Notes: generated by a model from the sequence alone, not told the origin. 64,000 nucleotides of DNA from CALMEC01 sp963765105 (GCA_963765105.1 CAVXUW010000002.1:1240001-1304000), one strand, 5' to 3'; shown: positions 25,459 to 33,779, counted from the stretch's first letter. Made by a program: numbers and translations.

Positions 25459-27023
25459 CGTCTCCTAGGGTAGCGCGCAACCCGGTCGAGCGCGACGAGC
25501 GTAACGTCGCCATCATCGACCTCGGCTCGAACACGTTCCGGCTGGTGGTCTTTCGCTATACGCCGGGCGGACCGTTCGCCCTGACCGACGAGATCCGCGA
25601 AGCGGTACGCCTTGGCGCCGGGATCGTCGAGGGCGCCATCCAACCCGACGCCCGCGACCGTGCGGCCACCACCGTCGGGACATATGCCGCGTTCTGTCGA
25701 CGCACCGGCGTCGACGATGTGATCGCCGCCGCCACAAGCGCCATCCGTGACGCCACAAACCAGGATGAGGTTCTGGAGGCATTCTTCGACCAGGGAGTTA
25801 CCGCCCGGGTGCTCTCACCTGCGGAGGAGGCGTACTACGGTTACCTGGGCATCGTCAACAGCACCACGTTGAGCGACGGCTACTTCGTCGACATCGGCGG
25901 AGGCAGCGCCCAGATCGGCCGGGTCACACGTCGCACCCTGGAGCGCTCAATGAGCGAGCCGATCGGCGCGGTGCGCATGACCGAACGCTTCTTCGGGTCG
26001 TTTCGCGCGAAACGTAGTGAGATCAAGGCCCTGCGTAAACACATCACCGAGGTCCTCCAGGACATCCCCTGGATCGGCGCCGGGGCTCTTCCTCTCGTGG
26101 GCATCGGTGGCACCATCCGCAACCTGGCCGCCATGGCCCAGCGGGCCGCGGACTATCCACTCGCGAAGATCCATGGGTACGTCCTCACCCGCGAGAGTGT
26201 GATCGCGCTCATCGACCAAGTCGCCGCGCAGCCGGTCTCTCAACGTCACCGGATTCCCGGAGTGAAGGCCGACCGGGCCGACATCATCCTCGCCGGAGCG
26301 GTCACGCTCGACACTGTCATGGAGGCAATCGGTACCGACGGGGTGGAGGTCTGCGGACAGGGCCTGCGTGAGGGCCTCTTCTACGAGCACTACCTTCGCC
26401 ACACCCAATCCGCGCTCATCGGCGATGTGCGTCGAGCAACCGTCATGAACGTCGCCGGGCTTTACCGCGCCGACATCGCCCACGCCGAACACGTTGCCCT
26501 GCTCGCCCTCGAACTCTTCGATGGAACCGCCCGGGCAGGATGCCACGGCGCCGACCCAAGCGAACGAGAACTGCTCTGGGCCGCGGCGATGCTCCACGAC
26601 ATCGGCGTGATCGTCGATTACCACGACCATCACAAGCACGGCTTCTATCTTGTGATGAACGCCGGACTCCCCGGCTTCGATCACCGCGAGCTGGCGCTCA
26701 TCGCAATGCTTGTCCGGGCACATCGCAAAGCACCACCGTCACTCGAGACCTGGCTCACACCGATTCTGGCCGACGGTGACGAGGAACGTTTCCTGCGCCT
26801 GGCCACCTGCCTGCGGTTGGCCGAGCAGCTCGAACGCGACCGGGCCCGTAACGTCCACGGAGTCGCCGTGGAGGGCCGTGGCCGCACCCTCGCCCTGCGC
26901 CTCACTGGACCGGGCGATCACTCGGTGGCCATGTGGTCGGCCACCCAGGACGCCGAGCTCTTCCAACGGGCCTTCGGCCGACGGATGCAATTGGTGGCCG
27001 GTCCTGACGCCGGGCCGAGCTAG
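25449..27023 (+). CDS. ppx: Ppx/GppA family phosphatase
   Basis: A 524-residue protein of the exopolyphosphatase/guanosine pentaphosphatase family, which releases phosphate from polyphosphate or converts pppGpp to ppGpp. The ASKHA phosphatase domain has IIDLGSNTFRLVVF (about 22-35), DIGGGSAQIG (near 149) and GIGGTIRNLAAM (near 219). A C-terminal HD-type domain has WAAAMLHDIGVIVDYHDHHKHG. ATG 25449 lies inside the start of the divergent alarmone hydrolase gene; no better start exists between there and the first conserved strand. Confidence 0.9.
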   Translation: MGSSSPRVARNPVERDERNVAIIDLGSNTFRLVVFRYTPGGPFALTDEIREAVRLGAGIVEGAIQPDARDRAATTVGTYAAFCRRTGVDDVIAAATSAIRDATNQDEVLEAFFDQGVTARVLSPAEEAYYGYLGIVNSTTLSDGYFVDIGGGSAQIGRVTRRTLERSMSEPIGAVRMTERFFGSFRAKRSEIKALRKHITEVLQDIPWIGAGALPLVGIGGTIRNLAAMAQRAADYPLAKIHGYVLTRESVIALIDQVAAQPVSQRHRIPGVKADRADIILAGAVTLDTVMEAIGTDGVEVCGQGLREGLFYEHYLRHTQSALIGDVRRATVMNVAGLYRADIAHAEHVALLALELFDGTARAGCHGADPSERELLWAAAMLHDIGVIVDYHDHHKHGFYLVMNAGLPGFDHRELALIAMLVRAHRKAPPSLETWLTPILADGDEERFLRLATCLRLAEQLERDRARNVHGVAVEGRGRTLALRLTGPGDHSVAMWSATQDAELFQRAFGRRMQLVAGPDAGPS

Positions 27024-27038
27024 GGCCCTGAGACGGGG

Positions 27039-27713
27039 CTAAAGCTCAAGCGGGTTCTCGCCTCCGGGCTGGCAGAACGACGCGTTCGGTGAATAGAAGC
27101 CCCAGGTCACCGTGAGGGGATCGGCCGGGCGAAGCGCGAAGACGGGATGGTTCGGTTCGAGGAACTCGAGCGACGTGACCTCCCACGGGTCGACCAGCGT
27201 CGCCACCCATGGGTAGATGCCATCGACCAGACGACCTTCGACATCGGTGATGTACGACAGTTGACCGTTCGCCGTGGCCGCCGGGGCACCGATCCTGGCG
27301 ATGCTGCGGATGATGGGGGTTTCCTCGGAGTAGGTGATCGCGGTCACCGTGTGCCCGGACAGTTCGATGGTGGTGTATCCCGCGGTTGCCGGCACCCCGC
27401 GCTGACGCACGTAGTCGCGCATACCCGGACTCGAACAGAAATAGTGGCTCCACCAACGGCTCGGGGTTTGACCGTCCGGGGCAAAGCGCTCCAGATCCAC
27501 CCCCAGGTACGTCAAGGAGTACGCCCCGAAACCGGTCGTCTGCTCAGGCGAGTCGACGACGTACTGGTTCATGAACACTTGGCGATTCGCGATCGGCCGC
27601 AACTGGGGGTGGCCGAGCCGGGCCGCCGCGTCGGGGTCCTCCGGGATCCAGCCGAAGTACAACATGCGGCTGTTGACCACCATCTGCGGCGCCACCAACG
27701 GGGTGAGCGACAT
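27039..27713 (-). CDS. hypothetical protein, acetoacetate decarboxylase-like (tentative)
   Basis: A 224-residue protein from ATG 27713, chosen because AGGAGG lies about 8 nt upstream (another ATG at 27719 is too close to it). Long beta-rich segments such as MLYFGWIPEDPDAAARL, TGFGAYSLTYLGVDLERF and TVTAITYSEETPIIRSIARI recall the acetoacetate decarboxylase fold, but I cannot point to the catalytic Lys with confidence. It is 28 bp downstream of the SUI1 gene and convergent with ppx. Confidence 0.45.
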   Translation of the reverse strand: MSLTPLVAPQMVVNSRMLYFGWIPEDPDAAARLGHPQLRPIANRQVFMNQYVVDSPEQTTGFGAYSLTYLGVDLERFAPDGQTPSRWWSHYFCSSPGMRDYVRQRGVPATAGYTTIELSGHTVTAITYSEETPIIRSIARIGAPAATANGQLSYITDVEGRLVDGIYPWVATLVDPWEVTSLEFLEPNHPVFALRPADPLTVTWGFYSPNASFCQPGGENPLEL

Positions 27714-27741
27714 TCTCATCTCCTCCTGCGTCGGCAGGCGA

Positions 27742-28095
27742 TCAGCCGCCAGCCAGCTTGACGGTGTAGCGATCCTCGAGGTGGGTGGCGATCCGTTCGC
27801 GGTGATCACCCTGAATCTCCACCACCCCATCTTTTGCGGTGCCGCCCGATCCGCACACACGCTTCAGTTCCTTCGCGACCACGTCGACGTGCTCGGCGGG
27901 GATTCCGGTGACCAGGGTTACGGTCTTGCCTCCGCGTCCCGACGAGGTACGCGAAACCCGTACCACGCCGTCGCGGGGCACCGACGGCGCCACCGCAGCA
28001 CGCGTCGGTTTCGTGGATGACTTCGGCAAGACAACGCGGCCGTCTTCGGTGGAGAAAACCCGCTGCGCATCGTCCATTCGTCGCGAGATACCCAT
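27742..28095 (-). CDS. SUI1/YciH family translation factor
   Basis: A 117-residue bacterial homologue of eukaryotic initiation factor 1 (SUI1). The basic and Gly-rich core (RVSRTSSGRGGKTVTLVTGI, VAKELKRVCGSGGTAKDGVV, EIQGDHRERIATHLEDR) covers about residues 45-112. YciH is thought to influence start-site fidelity or translation under stress in E. coli. ATG 28095 is used; GTG 28104 is the alternative. Its promoter lies in the 100 bp before the divergent PHP gene. Confidence 0.9.
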   Translation of the reverse strand: MGISRRMDDAQRVFSTEDGRVVLPKSSTKPTRAAVAPSVPRDGVVRVSRTSSGRGGKTVTLVTGIPAEHVDVVAKELKRVCGSGGTAKDGVVEIQGDHRERIATHLEDRYTVKLAGG

Positions 28096-28195
28096 GTGGC
28101 GCACGTTACCCTACGTTCATGCGGACGCCTCCGGTGACCGGCACGTTTATGCGTGCTCCCAACGATCTGTGCACGACACGCACGTCGGTGCCGCG

Positions 28196-29041
28196 GTGAG
28201 CCAGCCCTCCAAGTCGTTCGACCTTCACGCCCACACCACCGCATCCGACGGTGATCTGGCACCCGCCCGGTTGGTCGCCCATGCGGCAGCCGCCGGGGTG
28301 ACGACCCTCGCCATTACCGACCACGACACGCTTGCCGGCGTGCCCGAGGCACGGACCGCGGGTGCAGCAAGCGGTGTCCGGGTGGTGTGCGGCATCGAGC
28401 TCACCGTTCGGGTGCCCATGGGTTCGATGCACCTGCTCGGGTACTTCCCGACGGAGTCCCCCGCCCCGCTGGTCGACCGTCTCGACGAGTTTCGCGACCG
28501 ACGGGACGCGCGAATCCGCGAGATCATCGCCCGCCTCGCCGCACTCGGTATGCCTCTCACGTGGGATGACGTTCGCCGGCAGGGCGCACACCAGCTCGGC
28601 CGACCGCATGTGGCCGACGCCCTCGTGGCCGCGGGGCACGTGGCCGACCGGGACGAGGCCTTTGCCCGGTGGCTGGGCGACGGGCTCCCCGCGGCCGTCC
28701 CCTCCGATGGCCTCGACCCTGAGGAAGCTGTCCGGCTGGTCCGCGCCTCCGGTGGTGTCTCGGTGCTCGCCCACCCCGGCTCGCTCAGCCTTCCCCACCG
28801 CCACCTCACGTCGTTCGTGCAGCGCCTCGGTGCCTACGGCCTGACGGGCATCGAAGTGCACCGCCCCGAGCATCTACCCGAACAGCGCGACCACTACGCC
28901 GAGATCGCTCGGCGCCTGCACCTTCTTCCCTGTGGCGGCTCCGACTTCCACCGGCCCGAGAGCCCCTACGACGTGGGTGACACCGGAACACCGGGTCTTG
29001 CCGGATCGGTCGTCGAGGACCTTCTGGCACGGATCAGCTAG
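28196..29041 (+). CDS. PHP-domain phosphoesterase (RNase AM/TrpH-like)
   Basis: A 281-residue PHP hydrolase from GTG 28196. Metal-binding motifs are FDLHAHTTASDG (about 8-19), AITDHDTLAG (about 38-47), a Glu in CGIELTV, VLAHPGS (His) and CGGSDFHRP near the C-terminus. The insert with MPLTWDDV and LGRPHVADALV is typical of the YciV/TrpH group, which acts as a 5'-3' exonuclease on short RNA or as a 3',5'-nucleotide bisphosphate phosphatase. It is followed 10 bp later by pepF. Confidence 0.88.
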   Translation: MSQPSKSFDLHAHTTASDGDLAPARLVAHAAAAGVTTLAITDHDTLAGVPEARTAGAASGVRVVCGIELTVRVPMGSMHLLGYFPTESPAPLVDRLDEFRDRRDARIREIIARLAALGMPLTWDDVRRQGAHQLGRPHVADALVAAGHVADRDEAFARWLGDGLPAAVPSDGLDPEEAVRLVRASGGVSVLAHPGSLSLPHRHLTSFVQRLGAYGLTGIEVHRPEHLPEQRDHYAEIARRLHLLPCGGSDFHRPESPYDVGDTGTPGLAGSVVEDLLARIS

Positions 29042-29051
29042 CGTTTCTCGC

Positions 29052-30836
29052 GTGACTACTTCAACAGTTTCGTCCAGCGCAGATGCGGTCCGATGGGACC
29101 TCACACCCCTCGCATCCGACGCGTCGTCGGCGCGTACCCAGATCGCCACCGCACTTGACCGCTGCCGCGCTTTTGGGGAGCGCTATCGGGGCACGATCGC
29201 CACTCTCGACGGCGCCGGTTTGGGCAGGCTGCTTGGTGAGCTGGCCGACGTCGACTCGGAGCTGTCGCGACTCGGCTCCTACGCACACCTGCGTGAGGCC
29301 ACCGACGTCACCGATGCGGAAAACCTCGATCTCTCGGCCCTCGTTGACCGGGCGTTCGTCGAGGCCGGCAATGCGTTGCGGTTCTTCGAGCTGGAATGGA
29401 TGGCCCTCCCCGATGACGTGGCCGAGCCGCTGTGGAACGCACCGGAGGTGGCGTCTGATCGCCACTACCTCGTTGCGATGCGCCGCTTTACCCCGCACAC
29501 CCTCAGCGAGCCCGAAGAACGAATGCTCTCCGAACGGGCGCCCGCGGCGGTGAGCGCGTGGCACACCTTGTTCGCGCGCATCAACTCCACGCTCGAGGCC
29601 ACGTTCGACAGCGGTGAGGGCCAGCAGCCCCACAACATCGATCAGCTTCTGTCGTGCATGCGCCACCCCGACCGGCCCACACGTATCGGCGCCCTCGACA
29701 CCCTCTATGCGGCGCTCGACCCGCACTCACCGGTGCTGGCGCACTGTTACGACACGCTGGTGTCGGACCGGTTGGCTCTCGATCGCCTGCGCAACTACTC
29801 CAACCCGATGGAGCAGACAAACCTCGGCAACGAGGTCCCCACGGAGAGCGTCGACAACATGCTCGACGCGGTTGCCCGCAATTACCATCTCGCCCAGCGC
29901 TGGTTTACGGCGAAGGCGACGCTTCTGAACATCGATCGCATGGTGCTCGCCGACCAGTACGCCCCACTCGGCTCCGAACAACCCGTCACGTTCCACGAAG
30001 CGATTGCCTTGGTGACCGACGCCTTCGCAGCGTTCTCACCACAGATCGCATCGATCGCCACCGCCTTCGTTGCCGACCGCCGTGTTGACGTCCCCCCCAG
30101 CCCGGGCAAGCGGGGCGGCGCCTTCTGCTCACCCGTGGCGCACGACATCAAGCCGTATGTGCTGTTGAACTTCACCGACCAGATGAGCGACGTGCTGACG
30201 GTGGCCCACGAGTTCGGCCACGGCATGCACTTCGAGCTGTCCCACATGAATCAGACGCAGCTGTCGTCATCCCCCGGCATTGTCGTGTGTGAGATCGCGT
30301 CAACGTTTGCCGAGCAGATCACCTACGACCATCTCATCACCAACGCACCCGACGCCGACGCGCGACGCACACTGGCCTACGAGCGGGTGGAAGGCGCGTT
30401 TGCCACGATTTTTCGTCAGGCAGTGCTCGCCCGCTACGAGAAGGCGGCCTACGCCCTCCGCGCCGACGGAACCACCCTCACGGCAGAGCGTCTCGGCGAC
30501 GTGTGGATCGAGGAGAACAGCCGGTACTACGGCGACTCCCTCGACATGCCCGAGGGCTACCGCTTGGGATGGGCCTACATCCCGCACTTCATCCACACGC
30601 GCTTCTACACGTACTCCTACGCGTTCGCGATGCTCGTCTCGCTCGCGCTCGTCAAACGCTTCCGTGAGAGGGGCGCGGCGTTCGTGGACCCGTACATGAC
30701 GTTCCTCTCGGCCGGCTCGTCGGGCTCACCAGCCGACATCTTGGCGCCGCTCGACATCGACCTGAACGCCGCCGACGTGTGGGACGACGGGTTTGCGGAG
30801 ATCGAGCGGATGATCGACGAGGCTCAGGCAGCCTGA
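29052..30836 (+). CDS. pepF: oligoendopeptidase F (M3 metallopeptidase)
   Basis: A 594-residue cytoplasmic zinc peptidase of family M3B that cleaves short peptides. The zinc motif AHEFGHGMH has HEFGH at 386-390, and the third ligand Glu is in CEIASTFAEQ about 25 residues later. Family landmarks RNYSNPMEQTNLGNEVP, KRGGAFCS and the late GYRLGWAYIPHFIHTRFYTY are all present. The length agrees with the family. GTG 29052 follows the PHP stop by 10 bp, so both genes are likely co-transcribed. Confidence 0.93.
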   Translation: MTTSTVSSSADAVRWDLTPLASDASSARTQIATALDRCRAFGERYRGTIATLDGAGLGRLLGELADVDSELSRLGSYAHLREATDVTDAENLDLSALVDRAFVEAGNALRFFELEWMALPDDVAEPLWNAPEVASDRHYLVAMRRFTPHTLSEPEERMLSERAPAAVSAWHTLFARINSTLEATFDSGEGQQPHNIDQLLSCMRHPDRPTRIGALDTLYAALDPHSPVLAHCYDTLVSDRLALDRLRNYSNPMEQTNLGNEVPTESVDNMLDAVARNYHLAQRWFTAKATLLNIDRMVLADQYAPLGSEQPVTFHEAIALVTDAFAAFSPQIASIATAFVADRRVDVPPSPGKRGGAFCSPVAHDIKPYVLLNFTDQMSDVLTVAHEFGHGMHFELSHMNQTQLSSSPGIVVCEIASTFAEQITYDHLITNAPDADARRTLAYERVEGAFATIFRQAVLARYEKAAYALRADGTTLTAERLGDVWIEENSRYYGDSLDMPEGYRLGWAYIPHFIHTRFYTYSYAFAMLVSLALVKRFRERGAAFVDPYMTFLSAGSSGSPADILAPLDIDLNAADVWDDGFAEIERMIDEAQAA

Positions 30837-30847
30837 GCCTCGCGCGA

Positions 30848-31384
30848 CTATTTCTTGCTGGCCTTCTTCGATGCCTTCAGCGGGTTGAGCGCCTTCTGCA
30901 CCTGCTCCGGCAGCTCGGTGATGTGGTAGAGCTTCATGCCGCAGGTGGGTCCGCTGCGCGTGGGCTGTGCATGGCACAGGTCGGGCTCGCCCCACAGGGT
31001 CGTGGTGCGGTGACCGCGTTCACAGACGAACACACGGGCGACGCGAACCGGACCGAACGACCCAGCGACCGTTGCGGGCTCCTCCGCGACGGGCTCCTCC
31101 ACGACGTCCTCGGCGACCGGCTCGCCGACCGCTGGTTCCTCGGCAGGAGCCTCCGCCGCAGGCGCCTCGTCAACAGCATCCGCGACAGGCTCCTCGACAA
31201 CTTCGGCGGTGGGCTCGTCGGCCGCAGGCGCCTCGTCAACAGCATCCGCGACAGGCTCCTCGACAACCTCGGCGGTGGGCTCGTCGGCGGCCGGCGCCTC
31301 GTTAGCGGGAGTTTCCTCCGCGACGGCGTCGGTCGTTTCGGGTGCGGTCTCGTCGGTTGTCACGTCGTTGGCGTCGTCACTCAT
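30848..31384 (-). CDS. acidic repetitive protein with C-terminal zinc-ribbon-like motif
   Basis: A 178-residue protein from ATG 31384 (AGGAG 5 nt upstream). Residues about 1-108 are almost wholly Ala, Glu, Val, Pro, Thr and Asp, include two near-identical 22-residue repeats (DEAPAADEPTAEVVEEPVAD), and are surely disordered. The C-terminal 70 residues are folded-looking: VARVFVCERGHRTTTLWG, CHAQPTRSGPTCGMKLYHI, with Cys/His that could bind zinc, then a Lys-rich tail ending KASKKASKK. The function is unknown. Confidence 0.7.
   Translation of the reverse strand: MSDDANDVTTDETAPETTDAVAEETPANEAPAADEPTAEVVEEPVADAVDEAPAADEPTAEVVEEPVADAVDEAPAAEAPAEEPAVGEPVAEDVVEEPVAEEPATVAGSFGPVRVARVFVCERGHRTTTLWGEPDLCHAQPTRSGPTCGMKLYHITELPEQVQKALNPLKASKKASKK
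31158..31301. repeat. 66-bp tandem repeat in acidic protein gene
   Basis: The string GCAGGCGCCTCG starts at 31158 and at 31224, so the unit is 66 bp (22 codons); about 2.2 copies are present with very few differences. The flanking sequence encodes the same amino-acid composition in a more diverged form, so the whole acidic region may have grown by slippage. Confidence 0.8.
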
Positions 31385-31452
31385 CGCTGCTCCTGGCTCG
31401 TACGGTCGCGAAAGCATAGCGACCTCGGCGGAATCGAACGAACCGAGGTCGC

Positions 31453-32118
31453 ATGAGCGACGACGTACTTGCCCGCTACACGACGTTTGCCGAGGACATC
31501 CAGGTCGGTGAGCTGACGCTGTCGGTGGTGCGGCCGGTCGATGCGGAGGATCTCATCGACGAAGCCGAGTACGAGATGGACGAACGCCTGCCCTACTGGG
31601 CCGAGCTGTGGCCCAGCGGACGCGTGCTGGCCGACCACCTCACCCGAACAGACCTGGCGGGGGCGCTCGTGCTGGAGTTGGGTGCGGGAATTGCCGTGCC
31701 GTCGATCGTCGCCGCCCGGGGCGGAGCAACGGCGCTTGCGACCGACTGGTACGCACCCGCACTCGAGTTCGCCACACTCAACGCCCGGCGGGCTGGGGTC
31801 GCCATGGAGACGATGCTGGTTGACTGGCGCGATCCCCCAGCCGCGCTCATCGCCCACGCACCGTTCGATTGCCTCATCGGTGCCGACATCCTCTACGAAG
31901 CCCGCCACGCCGAGCCGCTGGCGATGCTCCTGCCACAGCTCCTCGCAGCGGACGGCGAGGTGTGGATCGCCGACCCGCGCCGCCCCGATGCACAGGCGTT
32001 CCTGGACACCATGACCGGCACCGGATGGAGCCTCACCACCCGTGAGGTGGCATTCGAGGGACGCCTCGACGAGACGGGCCCCATTGTCCATCTTCACCAC
32101 CTCGTGCCCCCGCGGTGA
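31453..32118 (+). CDS. class I SAM methyltransferase (protein-lysine type)
   Basis: A 221-residue methyltransferase resembling the ETFB-lysine/METTL21 group. The group's entry motif LPYWAELWPSGRVLA is at about 36-50, the SAM-binding strand is LVLELGAGIAVPS (about 63-75), the acidic turn ATDW is near 90, and DCLIGADILYEARHA (about 141-155) corresponds to motif post-II. The probable substrate is a protein lysine. It diverges from the acidic protein gene. Confidence 0.82.
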   Translation: MSDDVLARYTTFAEDIQVGELTLSVVRPVDAEDLIDEAEYEMDERLPYWAELWPSGRVLADHLTRTDLAGALVLELGAGIAVPSIVAARGGATALATDWYAPALEFATLNARRAGVAMETMLVDWRDPPAALIAHAPFDCLIGADILYEARHAEPLAMLLPQLLAADGEVWIADPRRPDAQAFLDTMTGTGWSLTTREVAFEGRLDETGPIVHLHHLVPPR

Positions 32119-32146
32119 GCGCGGGAGCACCGGTATCGTGAGCGCG

Positions 32147-32875
32147 ATGTTGTTGGCAACACGCGTCGCTGCCCTCTTCGATATTCACGGCAACGTGCCG
32201 GCCCTCGAGGCCGTCCTCGATGACGACGCCATGCAGGGGGTCGATCTCATCGTCGTTGGTGGCGATGCCCTAGGCGGCCCGTTTCCCCGCGAGACGTACC
32301 ACCGCCTGATGAGCCTCGAACAGGCCGTTTTCCTTCGTGGCAACGGTGAGCGAGAACTGGCCAACCCGCCCGACGGCGACATCGAGGCGCGTTGGGTGGC
32401 CGACCAGCTCGAACCTCAGCTCCGCCGGCGCATGGCCGAACGCTCCGACCAGCTCACCGTCGACATCCCCGGTCTGGGCCCGGTGCGCTTCTGTCACGCC
32501 TCACCTCGAAGCGACAAGGAGTACCTCACGCGGATCAGCCCGGACCCACGCATCCGCCCGATGCTCGCCGGCGTCGCGGAGCAGACGATCGTGTGCGGCC
32601 ATACCCACACACAGTTCGACCGACACGTCGACGGCATCCGCATCATCAACGCCGGAAGCGTGGGCATGCCGTACGAGAATGAACCAGGCGCGTACTGGAC
32701 GCTCGTGGGGCCCGACATCGAGCCGCGCCGAACGCCCTACGACCTGGCCGACGCCGCCGACCGCACCCGGGCCACCCACTTTCCTGGCGCCGAAACCTTC
32801 GCGCGCGAACGCATCCTCACACGTCCCGGCCCCGATGACGCAGCGGCCTATTTCGAGTCACTTACGCGTCCTTGA
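32147..32875 (+). CDS. metallophosphoesterase (YfcE/MJ0936-like)
   Basis: A 242-residue calcineurin-like phosphodiesterase. Metal-binding motifs are in order: LFDIHGN (Asp, His), VVGGDALGG (Asp), LRGNGE (Asn), CHASP (His) and VCGHTHTQFD (His, His). The protein ends with AYFESLTRP. The last ten codons (from 32846) are found again, with only third-position changes, at 33601 beyond the toxin-antitoxin cassette, showing that the cassette was inserted at the end of this gene. ATG 32147 is used; GTG 32138 is possible. Confidence 0.9.
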   Translation: MLLATRVAALFDIHGNVPALEAVLDDDAMQGVDLIVVGGDALGGPFPRETYHRLMSLEQAVFLRGNGERELANPPDGDIEARWVADQLEPQLRRRMAERSDQLTVDIPGLGPVRFCHASPRSDKEYLTRISPDPRIRPMLAGVAEQTIVCGHTHTQFDRHVDGIRIINAGSVGMPYENEPGAYWTLVGPDIEPRRTPYDLADAADRTRATHFPGAETFARERILTRPGPDDAAAYFESLTRP

Positions 32876-32877
32876 GT
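32846..32877 (+). repeat. direct repeat A: 3' end of metallophosphoesterase gene
   Basis: A 32-bp stretch containing the last ten codons of the phosphoesterase gene plus two bases. It matches 33601-33632 in 28 of 32 positions; the four differences are all at third codon positions and silent. The two copies bracket the toxin-antitoxin cassette. Confidence 0.85.
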
Positions 32878-32919
32878 CCGTAGTGGGTCCCGCGTCTTTA
32901 CAAGCGGGTCCCTCCACTT

Positions 32920-32941
32920 GACTAAGTCACGTAGACTAAGT
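32920..32941 (+). promoter_or_regulatory. candidate antitoxin operator (two GACTAAGT sites)
   Basis: The 8-mer GACTAAGT occurs at 32920-32927 and 32934-32941, 14 bp apart, 13-34 bp before the antitoxin ATG. The first copy continues to GACTAAGTC, a GACT-A-AGTC dyad. An imperfect inverted repeat (GGGTCCCGC/GCGGGTCCC) lies just upstream at about 32885-32912. Phd/YefM antitoxins repress their own operon through short dyads, so these are plausible operators. Confidence 0.45.
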
Positions 32942-32953
32942 ACGATTTTCTTC

Positions 32954-33199
32954 ATGATTCGCATTGTGAACGTGCATGAAGCGAAGACGCATCTCTCCCG
33001 CCTGCTGGAAGATGTTCGGGGCGGGGACGAGATCGTGCTCGCCAAGAGCGGCGTGCCAGTCGCACGGCTGGTGCCCATTGTGAAACCAACGATGCGCGAA
33101 CTCGGGTTCGTGGATGCGGTGATCCCCGACGCGTTCTTCGATCCGCTGTTCGACGACGAGCTTCGCACCTGGGAGGGCCAGGACTCCGATCTCACATGA
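32954..33199 (+). CDS. Phd/YefM-family antitoxin
   Basis: An 81-residue antitoxin from ATG 32954. The N-terminal DNA-binding domain has the family pattern IVNVHEAKTHLSRLLEDV and GDEIVLAKSGVPVARLVPI (about 4-43). The C-terminal half (RELGFVDAVIPDAFFDPLFD onward) is the acidic toxin-binding tail. It should neutralise the PIN toxin encoded next, whose start overlaps its stop by 4 nt (ATGA). Confidence 0.88.
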   Translation: MIRIVNVHEAKTHLSRLLEDVRGGDEIVLAKSGVPVARLVPIVKPTMRELGFVDAVIPDAFFDPLFDDELRTWEGQDSDLT

Positions 33200-33585
33200 T
33201 CCGGGTCCTGCTCGACACCCATGCGCTGCTTTGGGCTCTCGCCGAGCCCGCGAAGCTTTCGCGCCGGGCGCGGACAATCATGACCGACATCACGAGCGAG
33301 ATCGTCGTTTCAAGCGTCAGCGCATTCGAGATCGCACGGAAGCACCAACTCGGCAAGCTCACAGGAGCCGACGCCGTCCTTCACGGATACGGCGGCCATG
33401 TTCGCCGCCTCGGAGCGACAGAAGTCGGACTCTCCGGGATTCATGCCCTCCTGGCGGCCCGCCTGCCGGGCAAGCATCGCGACCCCTTCGACCGTTTCAT
33501 CGCGGCGCAGTCGCTCGTCGAAGACCTTCCGGTGATCACCCGAGACGAAGCAATCGCCGACCTCGGCGCCGAGACGATTTGGTAG
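33196..33585 (+). CDS. VapC-family PIN-domain ribonuclease toxin
   Basis: A 129-residue PIN nuclease. The acidic metal-binding residues are Asp7 (VLLDTHALLWAL), Glu45 (SVSAFEIARKHQLGKL), Asp96 and Asp99 (KHRDPFDRFIAAQ) and Asp117 (ITRDEAI), so the active site is complete. Toxins of this group cut tRNA or rRNA to halt growth. The gene is translationally coupled to the upstream antitoxin. The cassette lies next to a tRNA gene and is bracketed by a duplicated gene end. Confidence 0.9.
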   Translation: MIRVLLDTHALLWALAEPAKLSRRARTIMTDITSEIVVSSVSAFEIARKHQLGKLTGADAVLHGYGGHVRRLGATEVGLSGIHALLAARLPGKHRDPFDRFIAAQSLVEDLPVITRDEAIADLGAETIW

Positions 33586-33600
33586 CAGGCCGGACGGCGA

Positions 33601-33632
33601 GCCTATTTCGAATCGCTGACTCGTCCTTGAGT
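33601..33632 (+). repeat. direct repeat B: duplicated end of phosphoesterase gene
   Basis: The second copy of the last ten codons of the phosphoesterase gene (AYFESLTRP and stop), 16 bp after the toxin stop. It is 28/32 identical to 32846-32877. Its last six bases, TTGAGT at 33627-33632, double as the probable -35 box of the tRNA-Asn promoter. This copy may therefore be the original gene end and copy A the one brought by the insertion. Confidence 0.85.
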
Positions 33633-33657
33633 TGGTGGGGGAATCGTCCGATACACT
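33627..33657 (+). promoter_or_regulatory. probable promoter of tRNA-Asn
   Basis: TTGAGT at 33627-33632 and TACACT at 33652-33657 (spacer 19 bp) resemble sigma-70-type -35 and -10 boxes. The -10 box ends 13 bp before the tRNA 5' end, a suitable distance for a short leader. Confidence 0.45.
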
Positions 33658-33670
33658 GCTGGTCGAGCGA

Positions 33671-33742
33671 TCCTCGGTAGCTCAATGGTAGAGCATCCGG
33701 CTGTTAACCGGAGGGTTGTAGGTTCGAGTCCTACCCGAGGAG
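33671..33742 (+). tRNA. tRNA-Asn (anticodon GTT)
   Basis: A complete cloverleaf: acceptor arms TCCTCGG/CCGAGGA (7 bp), D-arm GCTCAATGGTAGAGC, anticodon stem TCCGG/CCGGA with loop CTGTTAA (anticodon GTT), and T-arm GTAGG/CCTAC around TTCGAGT. The discriminator base is G at 33742, as usual for Asn. The CCA end is not encoded. It is a common integration neighbour; here a toxin-antitoxin cassette lies just upstream. Confidence 0.97.
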
Positions 33743-33779
33743 CTAGTGGGAAGAACGGGTCGGCGACGCCCACCGGGTC

